DNA from: CBDFGT01 sp965247225
Lineage (GTDB): Bacteria; Pseudomonadota; Alphaproteobacteria; Rhizobiales; Rhizobiaceae
Length of the DNA stretch: 64,000 nucleotides
Direction: 5' to 3'
Assembly (NCBI GenBank): GCA_965247225.1
Contig: CBDFGT010000019.1
Location: 166,033-230,032, forward strand
Shown here piece by piece: positions 19,557 through 28,180 of the stretch. A model generated the notes under the pieces. The model searched no databases. It worked only from the letters and a program-made list of their open reading frames with translations, and was not told the origin of the DNA. Within the stretch, counting starts at the first letter, position 1; the number at the start of each line of letters is the position of its first letter. The translations under genes were made by a program, and so were the position numbers.

Positions 19557-19740
19557 ATGACCTGACCGACCTTCACCCTTTAAAAACCCAGTTATGTAGT
19601 GTCTGTCCCGTCCGTGTCGAGACCGGATTGCTGCCAAACGTGTATTATGGACGCAATTCTTTGCGCCGCAATACACCTGCGCCCTCAAAAACATGGCGTT
19701 GTCTTTTTGGTTCTCTTGACAAAGCCTTACCACAATATTA

Positions 19741-19755
19741 GAACAAAAAAAGAAC
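19741..19755. promoter_or_regulatory. LexA operator (SOS box) between uvrA and ssb
   Basis: GAAC-AAAAAAA-GAAC, an exact match to the alphaproteobacterial LexA consensus GAAC-N7-GAAC (GTTC-N7-GTTC on the other strand). It lies between divergent uvrA and ssb, 185 bp and 113 bp from their starts. Damage-inducible control of both genes is inferred. Confidence 0.82.
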
Positions 19756-19868
19756 AAATCAATTGTGGATGACCAAAAGCTTTAGCGGTTTTTACGGGCC
19801 GGAACCGTTAGGATCATTTTTGAAAATATGGGCGGTCAGGTTTGCCGCAGTTAAACGGGAAGTATGTC

Positions 19869-20390
19869 ATGGCGGGTAGCGTAAACAAGGTGATTTTGAT
19901 CGGGAATCTCGGAGCAGATCCGGAAATTCGGCGCACGCAGGATGGCAAACCGATTGCCAATCTGAACATTGCGACATCGGAAAGCTGGCGTGATCGCAAT
20001 TCCGGTGAACGCAGGGAAAAGACCGAGTGGCATCGTGTGGTGATTTTCAGCGAGCCGCTTTGCAAGATTGCCGAGCAATATCTGAAAAAGGGTGCCAAGG
20101 TCTATATCGAGGGATCGCTTCAGACCCGCAAGTGGCAGGACCAGAACGGTCAGGACAGATATTCCACGGAAGTGGTCCTTCAGGGCTTCAATTCCGTGCT
20201 GACAATGCTGGACGGCCGCGGCGAGGGTGGGGGTGCATCGCGCGGCGGGTCCGGCAACAGTGATTTCGGCGGTGACAGCTATGGTGGCAATGATTATGCC
20301 GCACCCGCTCCAAGAGCATCAGGTCGTGCTGCACCGGCAGCGGCAGCCAGCAATTTTTCGCGCGATATGGATGATGATATTCCGTTTTGA
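19869..20390 (+). CDS. ssb: Single-stranded DNA-binding protein
   Basis: 173-aa SSB that coats single-stranded DNA during replication, repair and recombination. The OB fold spans residues 1-110 (MAGSVNKVILIGNLGADPEI, EKTEWHRVVIFSEPL, KGAKVYIEGSLQTRKW). A Gly/Ser/Ala-rich linker follows, and the acidic tip DMDDDIPF is the partner-binding C terminus. The ATG at 19869 is preceded by GGGAAG. A TTG start 27 bp earlier is possible but unlikely. It is divergent from uvrA across an SOS box. Confidence 0.96.
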   Translation: MAGSVNKVILIGNLGADPEIRRTQDGKPIANLNIATSESWRDRNSGERREKTEWHRVVIFSEPLCKIAEQYLKKGAKVYIEGSLQTRKWQDQNGQDRYSTEVVLQGFNSVLTMLDGRGEGGGASRGGSGNSDFGGDSYGGNDYAAPAPRASGRAAPAAAASNFSRDMDDDIPF

Positions 20391-20544
20391 TGGACAGCCG
20401 TTAAAGCGTGCTGCGATCTTTCAGTGAAGCTTGCCACGCTTCAAGTCTTTAGTTTGTACGCATGTCGTTATCGCAAAACCGCTGAACACTTTTGCGCGGC
20501 ATGCTTCAGGCAATAGCTCCGGCCTTTCGTCTGCTCTCGAGCGG

Positions 20545-20566
20545 GCCGTCTTGTTTTTTGGACGGC
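20545..20566. terminator. Possible terminator between convergent ssb and marC
   Basis: GCCGTC / GACGGC inverted repeat with a T-rich loop (TTGTTTTTTG), touching the marC 3' end. The stem is short and there is no T run after it on the plus strand, so function is uncertain. Confidence 0.35.
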
Positions 20567-20567
20567 A

Positions 20568-21197
20568 TCAGCTCATCAGGGTTGATTTGATGCCGTCGAC
20601 CACAAATTGAACAGCAAGGGCTGCAAGCAGCACGCCCAGAAGCCTGGTGAGGATAGCGCGTCCTGTAATGCCCAGAAACCTGTCCAGCCGGTCAGCAATG
20701 ACAAGTGCACCCAGGAGGATGCCCATGCAGGCTGCAATGACCAGAATAAGCGCACTGCGCTCCAATGGTGACGGGAACGAACCGGCGAGGAGTATTGTTG
20801 CCGAAATGGCTCCTGGACCCGCAATCAGCGGCAGTGCCAGCGGAAACACGGCAATATTGTGTATATGATCCCTGGTGATGGCGGTTTCTGTTGTCTTTTC
20901 CTTGCGTTCCTGGCGTTTTTCGAAAATCATTTCAAAGGCAATGAAAAACAGCAAAAATCCGCCTGCAATGCGGAATGCGCCGATGGAAATGCCCAGAAGG
21001 CCAAGCACGCTGGCTCCGGATATGGCAAAGAGGGTAAGAATGCCCAGAGCAATGGCCGTTCCGCGCATGGCGACCTGAATGCGCTGGGCGCGGGTCATGC
21101 CGCCGGTCAGGCCCAGAAAAATCGGAGACAGGCCGGGCGGGTCAATGATGACAATAAGGGTTGTGAACGCATTGATCAGCTGTTCAAGATTGGCCAC
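20568..21197 (-). CDS. MarC family inner-membrane protein
   Basis: 209-aa polytopic protein of the MarC (UPF0056) family with about six hydrophobic segments. Family wording includes FTTLIVIIDPPGLSPIFLGL near residue 10, RIAGGFLLFFIAFEMIF, and PLALPLIAGPGAISATILL. MarC was named for multiple antibiotic resistance, but that role was later not supported and the function is unknown. It sits between ssb and gyrA as in relatives. Confidence 0.9.
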   Translation of the reverse strand: MANLEQLINAFTTLIVIIDPPGLSPIFLGLTGGMTRAQRIQVAMRGTAIALGILTLFAISGASVLGLLGISIGAFRIAGGFLLFFIAFEMIFEKRQERKEKTTETAITRDHIHNIAVFPLALPLIAGPGAISATILLAGSFPSPLERSALILVIAACMGILLGALVIADRLDRFLGITGRAILTRLLGVLLAALAVQFVVDGIKSTLMS

Positions 21198-21464
21198 GAC
21201 AATTCCCCGTTTTATTGTTTCCCCTCACCCGTGGTACTGTAATTTTCACCTGAAAAACAGCGTATTCTGGCTGCAGGATCGTCACGGAACGGCAAAGAAT
21301 GCGGTTTGTCATCCGGTTCGTGACAAGCCTGTTCAAAACCTGTCTGAAAAATTGGCGCCGCCCGACGCTATGGGCTATAAGTTCCGTGATTCCAGAATAC
21401 ACAGCTTTTCCAAAAGGCTCCAGGCCCAGACAAGCCCAACGCTCTAACAGGATTGTGACCTCCC

Positions 21465-24266
21465 TTGACTGAACAAACCACTCCCGGCGGAAAAAACCCG
21501 ACAGGCATCGAGCCTATATCCATTGTCGAGGAAATGCAGCGCTCCTACCTTGACTACGCGATGAGCGTTATTGTCAGCCGCGCACTTCCCGATGTTCGAG
21601 ACGGATTGAAGCCGGTGCACCGGCGCATTCTTTACGGCATGTCGGAACTGGGGATCGACTGGAACAAGAAATATGTCAAATGCGCCCGTGTTACCGGCGA
21701 CGTGATGGGTAAATACCATCCGCACGGAAATGCTGCCATTTATGATGCACTGGCCCGCATGGCGCAGGACTGGTCCCTGCGACTGCCGCTGATCGACGGG
21801 CAGGGCAATTTCGGTTCGGTCGACGGCGATCCTCCGGCGGCCGAACGGTATACCGAATGCCGTTTGCAAAAGGCGGCGCATTCGCTGCTGGATGATCTTG
21901 ACAAGGATACTGTCGATTTTCGCGACAACTATGACGGCACGCTGAGCGAGCCTGTTGTCGTTCCCGCCAAATTTCCCAATTTGCTGGTCAATGGTGCCGG
22001 TGGTATCGCCGTTGGCATGGCTACCAATATCCCGCCGCACAATCTGGTTGAGGTGATCGACGGCTGCGTGGCGTTGATAGACAATCCGGCTATCGACCTG
22101 CCGGGCATCATGGAGCATATCAAGGGACCGGATCTGCCGACAGGTGCCATGATTCTGGGACGTTCCGGCATTCGGCTGGCCTATGAAACGGGCCGCGGTT
22201 CCGTGATCATGCGCGGTCGGGCGCATATCGAACCGATGCGCAATGACCGTGAAATGATCATCATCACCGAGATCCCCTATCAGGTGAACAAGTCGACGAT
22301 GATTGAAAAAATGGCCGAACTTGTGCGCGAGAAACGCATAGAGGGCATTTCGGATATTCGCGATGAGTCCAACCGCCAGGGCTATCGTGTTGTCATCGAA
22401 CTGAAGCGGGATGCCAATTCGGATGTGATCCTCAACCAGCTCTATCGCTATACGCCGCTGCAAACCTCGTTTGGCTGCAACATGGTGGCGCTGAATGGCG
22501 GCAAGCCGGAGCAGATGACCCTGCTGGATATGCTGCGGGCCTTTGTTTCCTTCCGCGAGGATGTTGTTAGTCGGCGTACGAAATACCTTTTGCGCAAGGC
22601 ACGTGAGCGGGCGCATGTGCTGGTGGGTCTTGCCATTGCTGTTGCCAATATTGATGAAATCATCCGGCTGATCCGCCATGCACCGGACCCTCAGACAGCG
22701 CGGGAACAGTTGATGGAGCGGCGCTGGCCTGCGCATGATGTGGAATCGCTGATCCGTCTGATTGATGATCCGCGTCACCGCATCAACGAGGATCTGACCT
22801 ATAACCTGTCCGAAGAGCAGGCGCGTGCCATTCTTGAATTGCGTCTGGCCCGTCTGACTGCGCTGGGCCGCGATGAAATCGGCGACGAACTTGGCAAAAT
22901 TGGCGATGAAATCAAGGATTATCTTGAAATTCTCGGTTCGCGCCTGCGCATCCAGACCATCGTGAAAGATGAGCTTGTCGCTGTTCGCGATGAATTCGGC
23001 ACGCCCCGCCGCACGGAAATTGTCGAGGGCGGCCCGGATATGGACGACGAAGACCTCATTGCCCGCGAGGATATGGTCGTTACGGTTTCGCATCTGGGCT
23101 ATATCAAGCGGGTGCCTCTGGCGACCTATCGTGCGCAACGTCGCGGCGGCAAGGGGCGCTCGGGCATGGCAACCCGTGACGAGGATTTCGTTACCCGGCT
23201 ATTCGTTGCCAATACCCATACACCGGTTCTGTTCTTCTCGTCGCGCGGTATTGTCTACAAGGAAAAGGTCTGGCGTCTGCCCGTCGGCACACCGACATCC
23301 AAGGGCAAGGCCCTGATCAACATGCTGCCGCTGGAGCTGGGCGAACGAATCACCACCATCATGCCTTTGCCCGAGGACGAAGCATCGTGGGAAAATCTCG
23401 ATGTGATGTTCTCCACCACACGCGGCACAGTGCGCCGCAACAAGCTGTCGGATTTTGTTCAGGTCAACCGCAATGGCAAGATCGCGATGAAACTGGAAGA
23501 CGAGGGTGACGAGATCCTCTCTGTGGAAACCTGCACTGAGCATGACGATGTTCTGTTGACTACGGCTCTGGGCCAGTGCATCCGCTTCAGTGTTGATGAT
23601 GTGCGTGTGTTTGCCGGGCGAAATTCGGTTGGTGTGCGTGGCATTACTCTTGGCAGTGGCGACACGATCATTTCCATGACTATTGTTCACCATGTCGAGG
23701 CGGAGGCCTGGGAACGGGCCGCCTATCTGAAACGGGTCTCGGCGGAACGCCGCGCCATTTCAGGCGAGGAAGAGCTTGTAGAACTGGTTGGCGAAGAGGT
23801 TGCCGGGGACGCAGAACTCGCCAACGAGCGCTTTGAAGAGCTGAAGGCACGGGAACAGTTTGTTCTGACCGTTTCGGAAAAAGGCTTTGGCAAACGTTCC
23901 TCATCCTATGATTTTCGTGTATCGGGTCGCGGGGGCAAGGGCATCCGGGCAACGGATACGTCCAAAACCGGTGAGATCGGTCCTCTGGTTGCCGCTTTCC
24001 CGGTGGATGAAAGTGACCAGATCATGCTGGTTTCCGATGGTGGCCAGCTGATCCGTGTGCCGGTGAATGGCATCCGTGTGGCCAGCCGCGCGACCAAGGG
24101 GGTTACGATCTTCTCGACGGCCAAGGACGAAAAGGTCGTTTCCGTGGAGCGGATCAGTGAACCCGAACCGGAGGATGAAGCGGAGGTTCCGGCCGATGAT
24201 TCCACCGGCGTTGACGTTTTGCCCGTGACGGATGCGGCTGATGATACGACGCCATCAGATATCTGA
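21465..24266 (+). CDS. gyrA: DNA gyrase subunit A
   Basis: Breakage-reunion subunit of gyrase, 933 aa. The start is a TTG (MTEQTTPGG...); the first strongly conserved block is EEMQRSYLDYAMSVIVSRAL. The catalytic tyrosine is in AERYTECRLQ. The quinolone region reads HPHGNAAIYDALARMAQDW, so the residue at E. coli Ser83 is Ala and Asp82 is Asn. The C-terminal beta-pinwheel holds the GyrA box QRRGGKG, needed for wrapping and negative supercoiling. An acidic tail follows (EPEPEDEAEVPADDS). A terminator lies directly downstream. Confidence 0.97.
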   Translation: MTEQTTPGGKNPTGIEPISIVEEMQRSYLDYAMSVIVSRALPDVRDGLKPVHRRILYGMSELGIDWNKKYVKCARVTGDVMGKYHPHGNAAIYDALARMAQDWSLRLPLIDGQGNFGSVDGDPPAAERYTECRLQKAAHSLLDDLDKDTVDFRDNYDGTLSEPVVVPAKFPNLLVNGAGGIAVGMATNIPPHNLVEVIDGCVALIDNPAIDLPGIMEHIKGPDLPTGAMILGRSGIRLAYETGRGSVIMRGRAHIEPMRNDREMIIITEIPYQVNKSTMIEKMAELVREKRIEGISDIRDESNRQGYRVVIELKRDANSDVILNQLYRYTPLQTSFGCNMVALNGGKPEQMTLLDMLRAFVSFREDVVSRRTKYLLRKARERAHVLVGLAIAVANIDEIIRLIRHAPDPQTAREQLMERRWPAHDVESLIRLIDDPRHRINEDLTYNLSEEQARAILELRLARLTALGRDEIGDELGKIGDEIKDYLEILGSRLRIQTIVKDELVAVRDEFGTPRRTEIVEGGPDMDDEDLIAREDMVVTVSHLGYIKRVPLATYRAQRRGGKGRSGMATRDEDFVTRLFVANTHTPVLFFSSRGIVYKEKVWRLPVGTPTSKGKALINMLPLELGERITTIMPLPEDEASWENLDVMFSTTRGTVRRNKLSDFVQVNRNGKIAMKLEDEGDEILSVETCTEHDDVLLTTALGQCIRFSVDDVRVFAGRNSVGVRGITLGSGDTIISMTIVHHVEAEAWERAAYLKRVSAERRAISGEEELVELVGEEVAGDAELANERFEELKAREQFVLTVSEKGFGKRSSSYDFRVSGRGGKGIRATDTSKTGEIGPLVAAFPVDESDQIMLVSDGGQLIRVPVNGIRVASRATKGVTIFSTAKDEKVVSVERISEPEPEDEAEVPADDSTGVDVLPVTDAADDTTPSDI

Positions 24267-24273
24267 AAACAGT

Positions 24274-24304
24274 GAAAGCCGGATGATTGTCTCATCCGGC
24301 TTTC
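24274..24304 (+). terminator. Terminator after gyrA
   Basis: Thirteen-base perfect arms GAAAGCCGGATGA / TCATCCGGCTTTC around a 5-base loop, ending in a short pyrimidine tail, 8 bp after the gyrA stop codon. Confidence 0.8.
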
Positions 24305-24356
24305 TGCCTCTGATCCACCGCGCAAGGCATGGGAACGGGTGTATCAGTCTGCGGTA

Positions 24357-24497
24357 TCAAAACACCGCGCGGCGCTTCTGTGCAATCTTGTCGTTTTGAC
24401 CCTCACTTCGGATTTCCAGGAATGTGCCGGCAATCGTTGCAAGGAACATTGCGGAAATCAGGACGGCCAGTATGCCCATTGTCATAATCATCGCCAT
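24357..24497 (-). CDS. 46-aa single-span membrane microprotein
   Basis: Short frame starting MAMIMTMGILAVLISAMFLA with a ribosome-binding site AAAGGAA directly upstream. One transmembrane segment (residues about 4-24) is followed by a basic, polar tail ending KIAQKRRAVF. Its membrane segment and the residues after it (FLATIAGTFLEIR) resemble those of the neighbouring 43-aa protein at 24900-25031 (LCLATIVEVLRER), so the two may be paralogues. I recognise no family. Frame length, site and repeated pattern are the only support. Confidence 0.5.
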   Translation of the reverse strand: MAMIMTMGILAVLISAMFLATIAGTFLEIRSEGQNDKIAQKRRAVF

Positions 24498-24539
24498 TTC
24501 CTTTCAATCATTGTGATGGTTACGGATGTGCCTGTGCTA

Positions 24540-24900
24540 GGGCGTGTCGTCAGTTACAGATTGGTCGTGGCGCGAGACGAATTTTGTCGCTGAACAGGCG
24601 AAAAGCGCAAGTGATACCCAATATATCACGAGCATTTTTAACGCATTCAGTGGCAAAATTCGCAGCAATCGGAGGATTTGGTGAAAATGGTCCATTTTGG
24701 CGTCGCAAAATCTTGAAAGGGGACAGGGCCGCCATGTCCTGAAAGACATGACAAGCTGGCCCTGATTCCGGAAAAGCGCATGTATCTTTCGCTACGGCCT
24801 GCGGCCTTGACGGAACATGCGCACCCTTCCTGCGATTTTGCTCCTGAAACTGAACCATTTTCCCTCAAACCACGACCAATCTGTAACTGACGACACGCCC
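24540..24900. mobile_element. MITE-like inverted-repeat element, copy 1
   Basis: 361-bp non-coding element with 31-bp perfect terminal inverted repeats beginning GGGCGTGTCGTCAGTTACAG, flanked on both sides by TA (24538-24539 and 24901-24902), the expected target duplication. It is the reverse complement of copy 2 (32446-32807). No transposase is encoded, so it must be mobilised by an element elsewhere; TA targets fit IS630/Tc1 or IS5-IS427-type transposases. The frames of about 100 codons inside are most likely chance. Confidence 0.88.
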
Positions 24901-25031
24901 TAAAGTTTCAAGGTTTTTTCTGTTACCAAAGTAACCATCGTATTTTCCTGGAGACGTTCCCTGAGAACTTCCACGATTGTGGCAAGGCAGAGAGCGGCAA
25001 GAATGGCAAGAATGATAAAAACGATGAGCAT
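24900..25031 (-). CDS. 43-aa single-span membrane microprotein
   Basis: Frame starting MLIVFIILAILAALCLATIV with GGAG five bases before the ATG. One transmembrane helix is followed by an amphipathic stretch (EVLRERLQENTM). The stop codon TAG is built from the TA target site of the adjacent inverted-repeat element plus its first G. Before insertion the next base was also G, so the insertion left the stop codon unchanged. It resembles the 46-aa protein on the other side of the element. Function unknown. Confidence 0.5.
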   Translation of the reverse strand: MLIVFIILAILAALCLATIVEVLRERLQENTMVTLVTEKTLKL

Positions 25032-25285
25032 GTCGGCTCCGTGCAGGTTTGTTGAAGGCGTCTTGTTCAATGCTATAAACCACATGTCATCTGAGCGCAG
25101 CTTGAACGCCGTGTTCATTTTCCGTTCATGGCCGTTGTCTTTTTCTCTTCTGATCCGTTAATGTTTCGGGAAGGTTTTGGTTCCGTTGCGCATCCCGTGC
25201 GCCCTGAAACCGTGGATCACATCACTCTATCCCTTGCGATCCGGGTCGTTCCGTGACAAAAGGCGGCAAACGAGGCGCGGCCAGA

Positions 25286-25786
25286 ATGACGACTGCTTTT
25301 TATCCAGGTTCCTTTGATCCCATGACCAACGGTCATCTGGATGTACTGATTCAGGCCCTGAATCTGGCACCCAAAGTCATTGTCGCTATCGGCATCCATC
25401 CCGGCAAAATCCCGCTCTTCTCATTTGAGGAAAGGGCAAAACTTATCCTTCAGGCTCTGGATGAAAGTCTGCCGCAGCGTCGCGCGGATGTTTCGGTCGT
25501 TGCCTTTTCGACGCTGGTTGTGGATGCTGCCCGTGAACATGGTGCTAGTATTTTGATAAGGGGCCTGCGCGACGGCACGGATCTGGATTATGAAATGCAG
25601 ATGGCCGGCATGAACCGGCAAATGGCGGCAGATGTCCAGACCGTGTTTTTGCCCGCCGGATCAGCGTCGCGACCCATTACGGCCACATTGGTGCGCCAGA
25701 TCGCCAGCATGGGTGGAGATGTCAGTGCCTTTGTGCCGGCACCTGTTCTTCTTGCCCTCATGGAAAAACGCAAGGCCAAGGCCTGA
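25286..25786 (+). CDS. coaD: Phosphopantetheine adenylyltransferase
   Basis: Adenylylates 4'-phosphopantetheine to dephospho-CoA, the fourth step of coenzyme A synthesis. 166 aa, normal length. The nucleotidyltransferase motif is YPGSFDPMTNGHLDVL (T/HxGH), and further family blocks are ILIRGLRDGTDLDYEMQMAG and DVQTVFLPA. The frame extends 11 codons upstream of the chosen ATG. The cyclophilin gene follows after 17 bp. Confidence 0.95.
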   Translation: MTTAFYPGSFDPMTNGHLDVLIQALNLAPKVIVAIGIHPGKIPLFSFEERAKLILQALDESLPQRRADVSVVAFSTLVVDAAREHGASILIRGLRDGTDLDYEMQMAGMNRQMAADVQTVFLPAGSASRPITATLVRQIASMGGDVSAFVPAPVLLALMEKRKAKA

Positions 25787-25803
25787 CAGAAATGGAGCAT
25801 TTT

Positions 25804-26391
25804 ATGAAAAGCATCAGGATGGCAATTGCCGGGGTCATTACGCTTGCAACACTTGCATCGGGAGCTGTGGGATTTGCAACGCTCGCCCGGGCGGCAGATG
25901 AATTTTTGACGATCCAGCTGAAGGATGGTCCCGTTGTTGTGCAGCTCATGCCTGACGTTGCCCCAAAGCATGTTGCCCGGATCAGGGAACTGGCAACAAG
26001 GGGCGAATATGACAATGTGGCTTTCCATCGTGTGATTGATGGGTTCATGGCCCAGACCGGCGATGTGCAGTTCGGCAACATGGAAAAGGATTTTGATCCG
26101 TCTGCTGCCGGAACCGGCGGCTCAAGCCTGCCGGATTTGCCAGCCGAATTTTCCGATGTGCCATTTGAGCGCGGTGTTGTCGGTATGGCGCGTTCGCAAG
26201 ACCCCAATTCCGCCAATTCGCAGTTCTTCATCATGTTTGCCCCCGGTGATTTCCTGAACGGAAAGTATACGGTTGTCGGCAAGGTCGTTTCAGGCATGGA
26301 ATTTGTGGATAAAATCAAACGCGGTGACCAGGCCAATAATGGTGCGGTAACCGATCCTGACCGTATGATCAAAGTGACGGTCGGCAAGTAA
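25804..26391 (+). CDS. Exported cyclophilin-type peptidyl-prolyl isomerase
   Basis: 195-aa cyclophilin with an N-terminal signal peptide (MAIAGVITLATLASGAVGFA, cleavage near ARAA), so it acts on proteins folding in the periplasm. The catalytic core is complete: VAFHRVIDGFMAQTGDV, NSQFFIMFAP. The start at 25804 has GGAG seven bases upstream; an in-frame ATG at 25792 overlaps that site. It is followed by a cytosolic paralogue, giving an exported/cytosolic pair. Confidence 0.93.
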   Translation: MKSIRMAIAGVITLATLASGAVGFATLARAADEFLTIQLKDGPVVVQLMPDVAPKHVARIRELATRGEYDNVAFHRVIDGFMAQTGDVQFGNMEKDFDPSAAGTGGSSLPDLPAEFSDVPFERGVVGMARSQDPNSANSQFFIMFAPGDFLNGKYTVVGKVVSGMEFVDKIKRGDQANNGAVTDPDRMIKVTVGK

Positions 26392-26410
26392 GACTATCGT
26401 TTGAATATAC

Positions 26411-26457
26411 TCCATGTACCCGAAAAGTGGGAACCGGTTTTCGGACAAGTGCATGGA
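26411..26457. repeat. Palindromic intergenic repeat between the cyclophilin genes
   Basis: Nested inverted repeats: outer arms TCCATG / CATGGA and an inner CCGAAAA...TTTTCGG around GTGGGAACCGG. This wording is very common in intergenic regions of Rhizobium, Brucella and relatives, which supports the taxonomic placement. Whether it forms an RNA hairpin between the two genes is not known. Confidence 0.65.
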
Positions 26458-26521
26458 GAAAAAAGAAAATCCTGGAAATTTCCGGGTTTCAGAGATCATG
26501 AGCATATCAAGGAGAAAACAG

Positions 26522-27031
26522 ATGGCCGAGATGAAAGATCCGGAAAATACACTGGTTATGGAAACCACAAAAGGCAAGGTGGTGATCCAGCTTCTGCCGG
26601 ATCTGGCCCCCGGCCATGTGGCCCGTATCAAGGAACTGGTGCGGGAAACAGCCTATGACGGCGTTGTATTTCACCGCGTGATTGACGATTTCATGGCGCA
26701 GACCGGCGACGTGAAGTTCGGCAAGAAGGGCTCGAAGGATTTCAATCCTGCCCGCGCCGGCATGGGCGGTTCCGACAAGCCGGACCTGAAGGCAGAATTT
26801 TCCAACATGAGTCACGTGCGCGGCACGTGCTCCATGGCCCGCAGCCAGAGCCCGAACTCTGCCAATTCGCAGTTTTTCATCTGCTTTACCGACAGCCCGT
26901 GGCTGAACAAGCAGTACACAGTCTGGGGCCAGGTGATGGAAGGCATGGAGATTGTCGATACGATCAAGCGCGGTGAACCTGTGAAGGATCCGGATTCGAT
27001 TGTTTCCATTCGCGTTGCTGCCGATCTCTGA
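26522..27031 (+). CDS. Cytosolic cyclophilin-type peptidyl-prolyl isomerase
   Basis: 169-aa cyclophilin without a signal peptide. It has the core wording VVFHRVIDDFMAQTGDVKFG, FSNMSHVRGTCSMARSQSPN and SQFFICFTDSPWLN. The chosen ATG follows AAGGAG at a good distance; the frame is open further upstream through the palindromic repeat, which is unlikely to be translated. It is about half identical by eye to the exported paralogue upstream. Confidence 0.94.
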   Translation: MAEMKDPENTLVMETTKGKVVIQLLPDLAPGHVARIKELVRETAYDGVVFHRVIDDFMAQTGDVKFGKKGSKDFNPARAGMGGSDKPDLKAEFSNMSHVRGTCSMARSQSPNSANSQFFICFTDSPWLNKQYTVWGQVMEGMEIVDTIKRGEPVKDPDSIVSIRVAADL

Positions 27032-27053
27032 TCGCGTATCATCTTTTGAATAC

Positions 27054-27092
27054 AATCGCTCCGATGGAAAGACCGGAGCGATTTCTGTTTTA
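27054..27092 (+). terminator. Terminator after the second cyclophilin gene
   Basis: Ten-base perfect arms AATCGCTCCG / CGGAGCGATT followed by a T-rich tail (TTCTGTTTT), 22 bp past the stop codon and just before queA. Confidence 0.8.
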
Positions 27093-27106
27093 AAGGTTTT
27101 ATCTCA

Positions 27107-28180
27107 TTGCGCGTAGACCTCTTCGATTTTGATCTGCCGGAAGACACGATTGCGCTGCGCCCCGTTGTGCCGCGTGACAGCGCCCGGCTGCTTGTCGTGC
27201 GGCCTGATGGAGAGCCGCAGATCGAGGAGGCAAGGGTGCGGGATCTGGCGCGCTTTTTGAAACCGGGTGACGCCCTGGTATTCAACAATACAAGGGTAAT
27301 ACCGGCGCAACTTGAGGGCTTTCGGGACCGCGACGGCCAGACGGTGAAAATTTCAGCAACCCTGCATATGCGCGTGGCACTGGATTGCTGGCATGCCTTT
27401 GCAAGGCCCGGCAAGCGGATCAGGGCCGGTGACAGCCTGGTGTTTATGTCTGCGGATGGTCTCAAACGTCTGGAAGCGGTGGCCGCGGCCAAGCTGGATG
27501 ACGGCGCGGTTGTGCTGCGGTTTGCCCTTTCCGGCGGAGACCTGGATGCGGCGATCAGCGTTATCGGTCATATCCCTTTGCCGCCCTATATTGCCGCCAA
27601 ACGCCCGGAAGACGCACAGGACCAGAGCGACTATCAAACCATTTATGCTGAAGAAAAAGGGGCCGTGGCCGCCCCGACAGCAGGATTGCACTTTACCCCG
27701 GATCTGTTTGCATCGCTGGATGCCGCCGGTATCGAGCGCCATTTCGTGACCCTGCATGTGGGAGCAGGCACGTTTCTGCCGGTCAAGGTGGAGGACACCG
27801 ATGATCACGTCATGCATCTGGAAACGGGAAGCGTGCCTGCGCACACTGCCGAAGCCCTGAATGCCGTCAGGGCGCGGGGAGGGCGGATCATATGCGTGGG
27901 AACAACATCGCTGCGCCTTCTGGAGAGTGCCGCCAGCGAGGATGGTGCGATCCAACCATGGTCGGGTTCGACCGGTATTTTCATCACGCCGGGTTACAGG
28001 TTCAGGGTGGCAGATATTCTGATGACCAATTTCCACCTGCCAAGATCGACATTGCTGATGCTGGTTTCGGCCTTTGCCGGTATCGATACCATCAAAAATG
28101 TCTATCAGCATGCGATCCGTAACGGTTATCGCTTCTATTCCTATGGCGATGCATCGCTTCTCTTCAGGACACATCGATGA
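27107..28180 (+). CDS. queA: S-adenosylmethionine:tRNA ribosyltransferase-isomerase
   Basis: Transfers and rearranges the ribosyl group of S-adenosylmethionine onto preQ1 in tRNA, giving epoxyqueuosine. 357 aa, full length. It starts at a TTG codon (MRVDLFDFDLPEDTIALRP, the family's usual start) with AAAGG upstream. Other marks are DALVFNNTRVIPAQL, GAVAAPTAGLHFTP, THVGAGTFLPVK-like LHVGAGTFLPVK, and NFHLPRSTLLMLVSAFAG. Its end overlaps the tgt start by four bases (ATGA), so the two queuosine genes are co-translated. Confidence 0.96.
   Translation: MRVDLFDFDLPEDTIALRPVVPRDSARLLVVRPDGEPQIEEARVRDLARFLKPGDALVFNNTRVIPAQLEGFRDRDGQTVKISATLHMRVALDCWHAFARPGKRIRAGDSLVFMSADGLKRLEAVAAAKLDDGAVVLRFALSGGDLDAAISVIGHIPLPPYIAAKRPEDAQDQSDYQTIYAEEKGAVAAPTAGLHFTPDLFASLDAAGIERHFVTLHVGAGTFLPVKVEDTDDHVMHLETGSVPAHTAEALNAVRARGGRIICVGTTSLRLLESAASEDGAIQPWSGSTGIFITPGYRFRVADILMTNFHLPRSTLLMLVSAFAGIDTIKNVYQHAIRNGYRFYSYGDASLLFRTHR

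Noticed and set aside
21444..23138. Minus-strand frame of 564 codons
   Set aside because: Opposite gyrA and rich in His, Arg and Gln without any family motif; a shadow.
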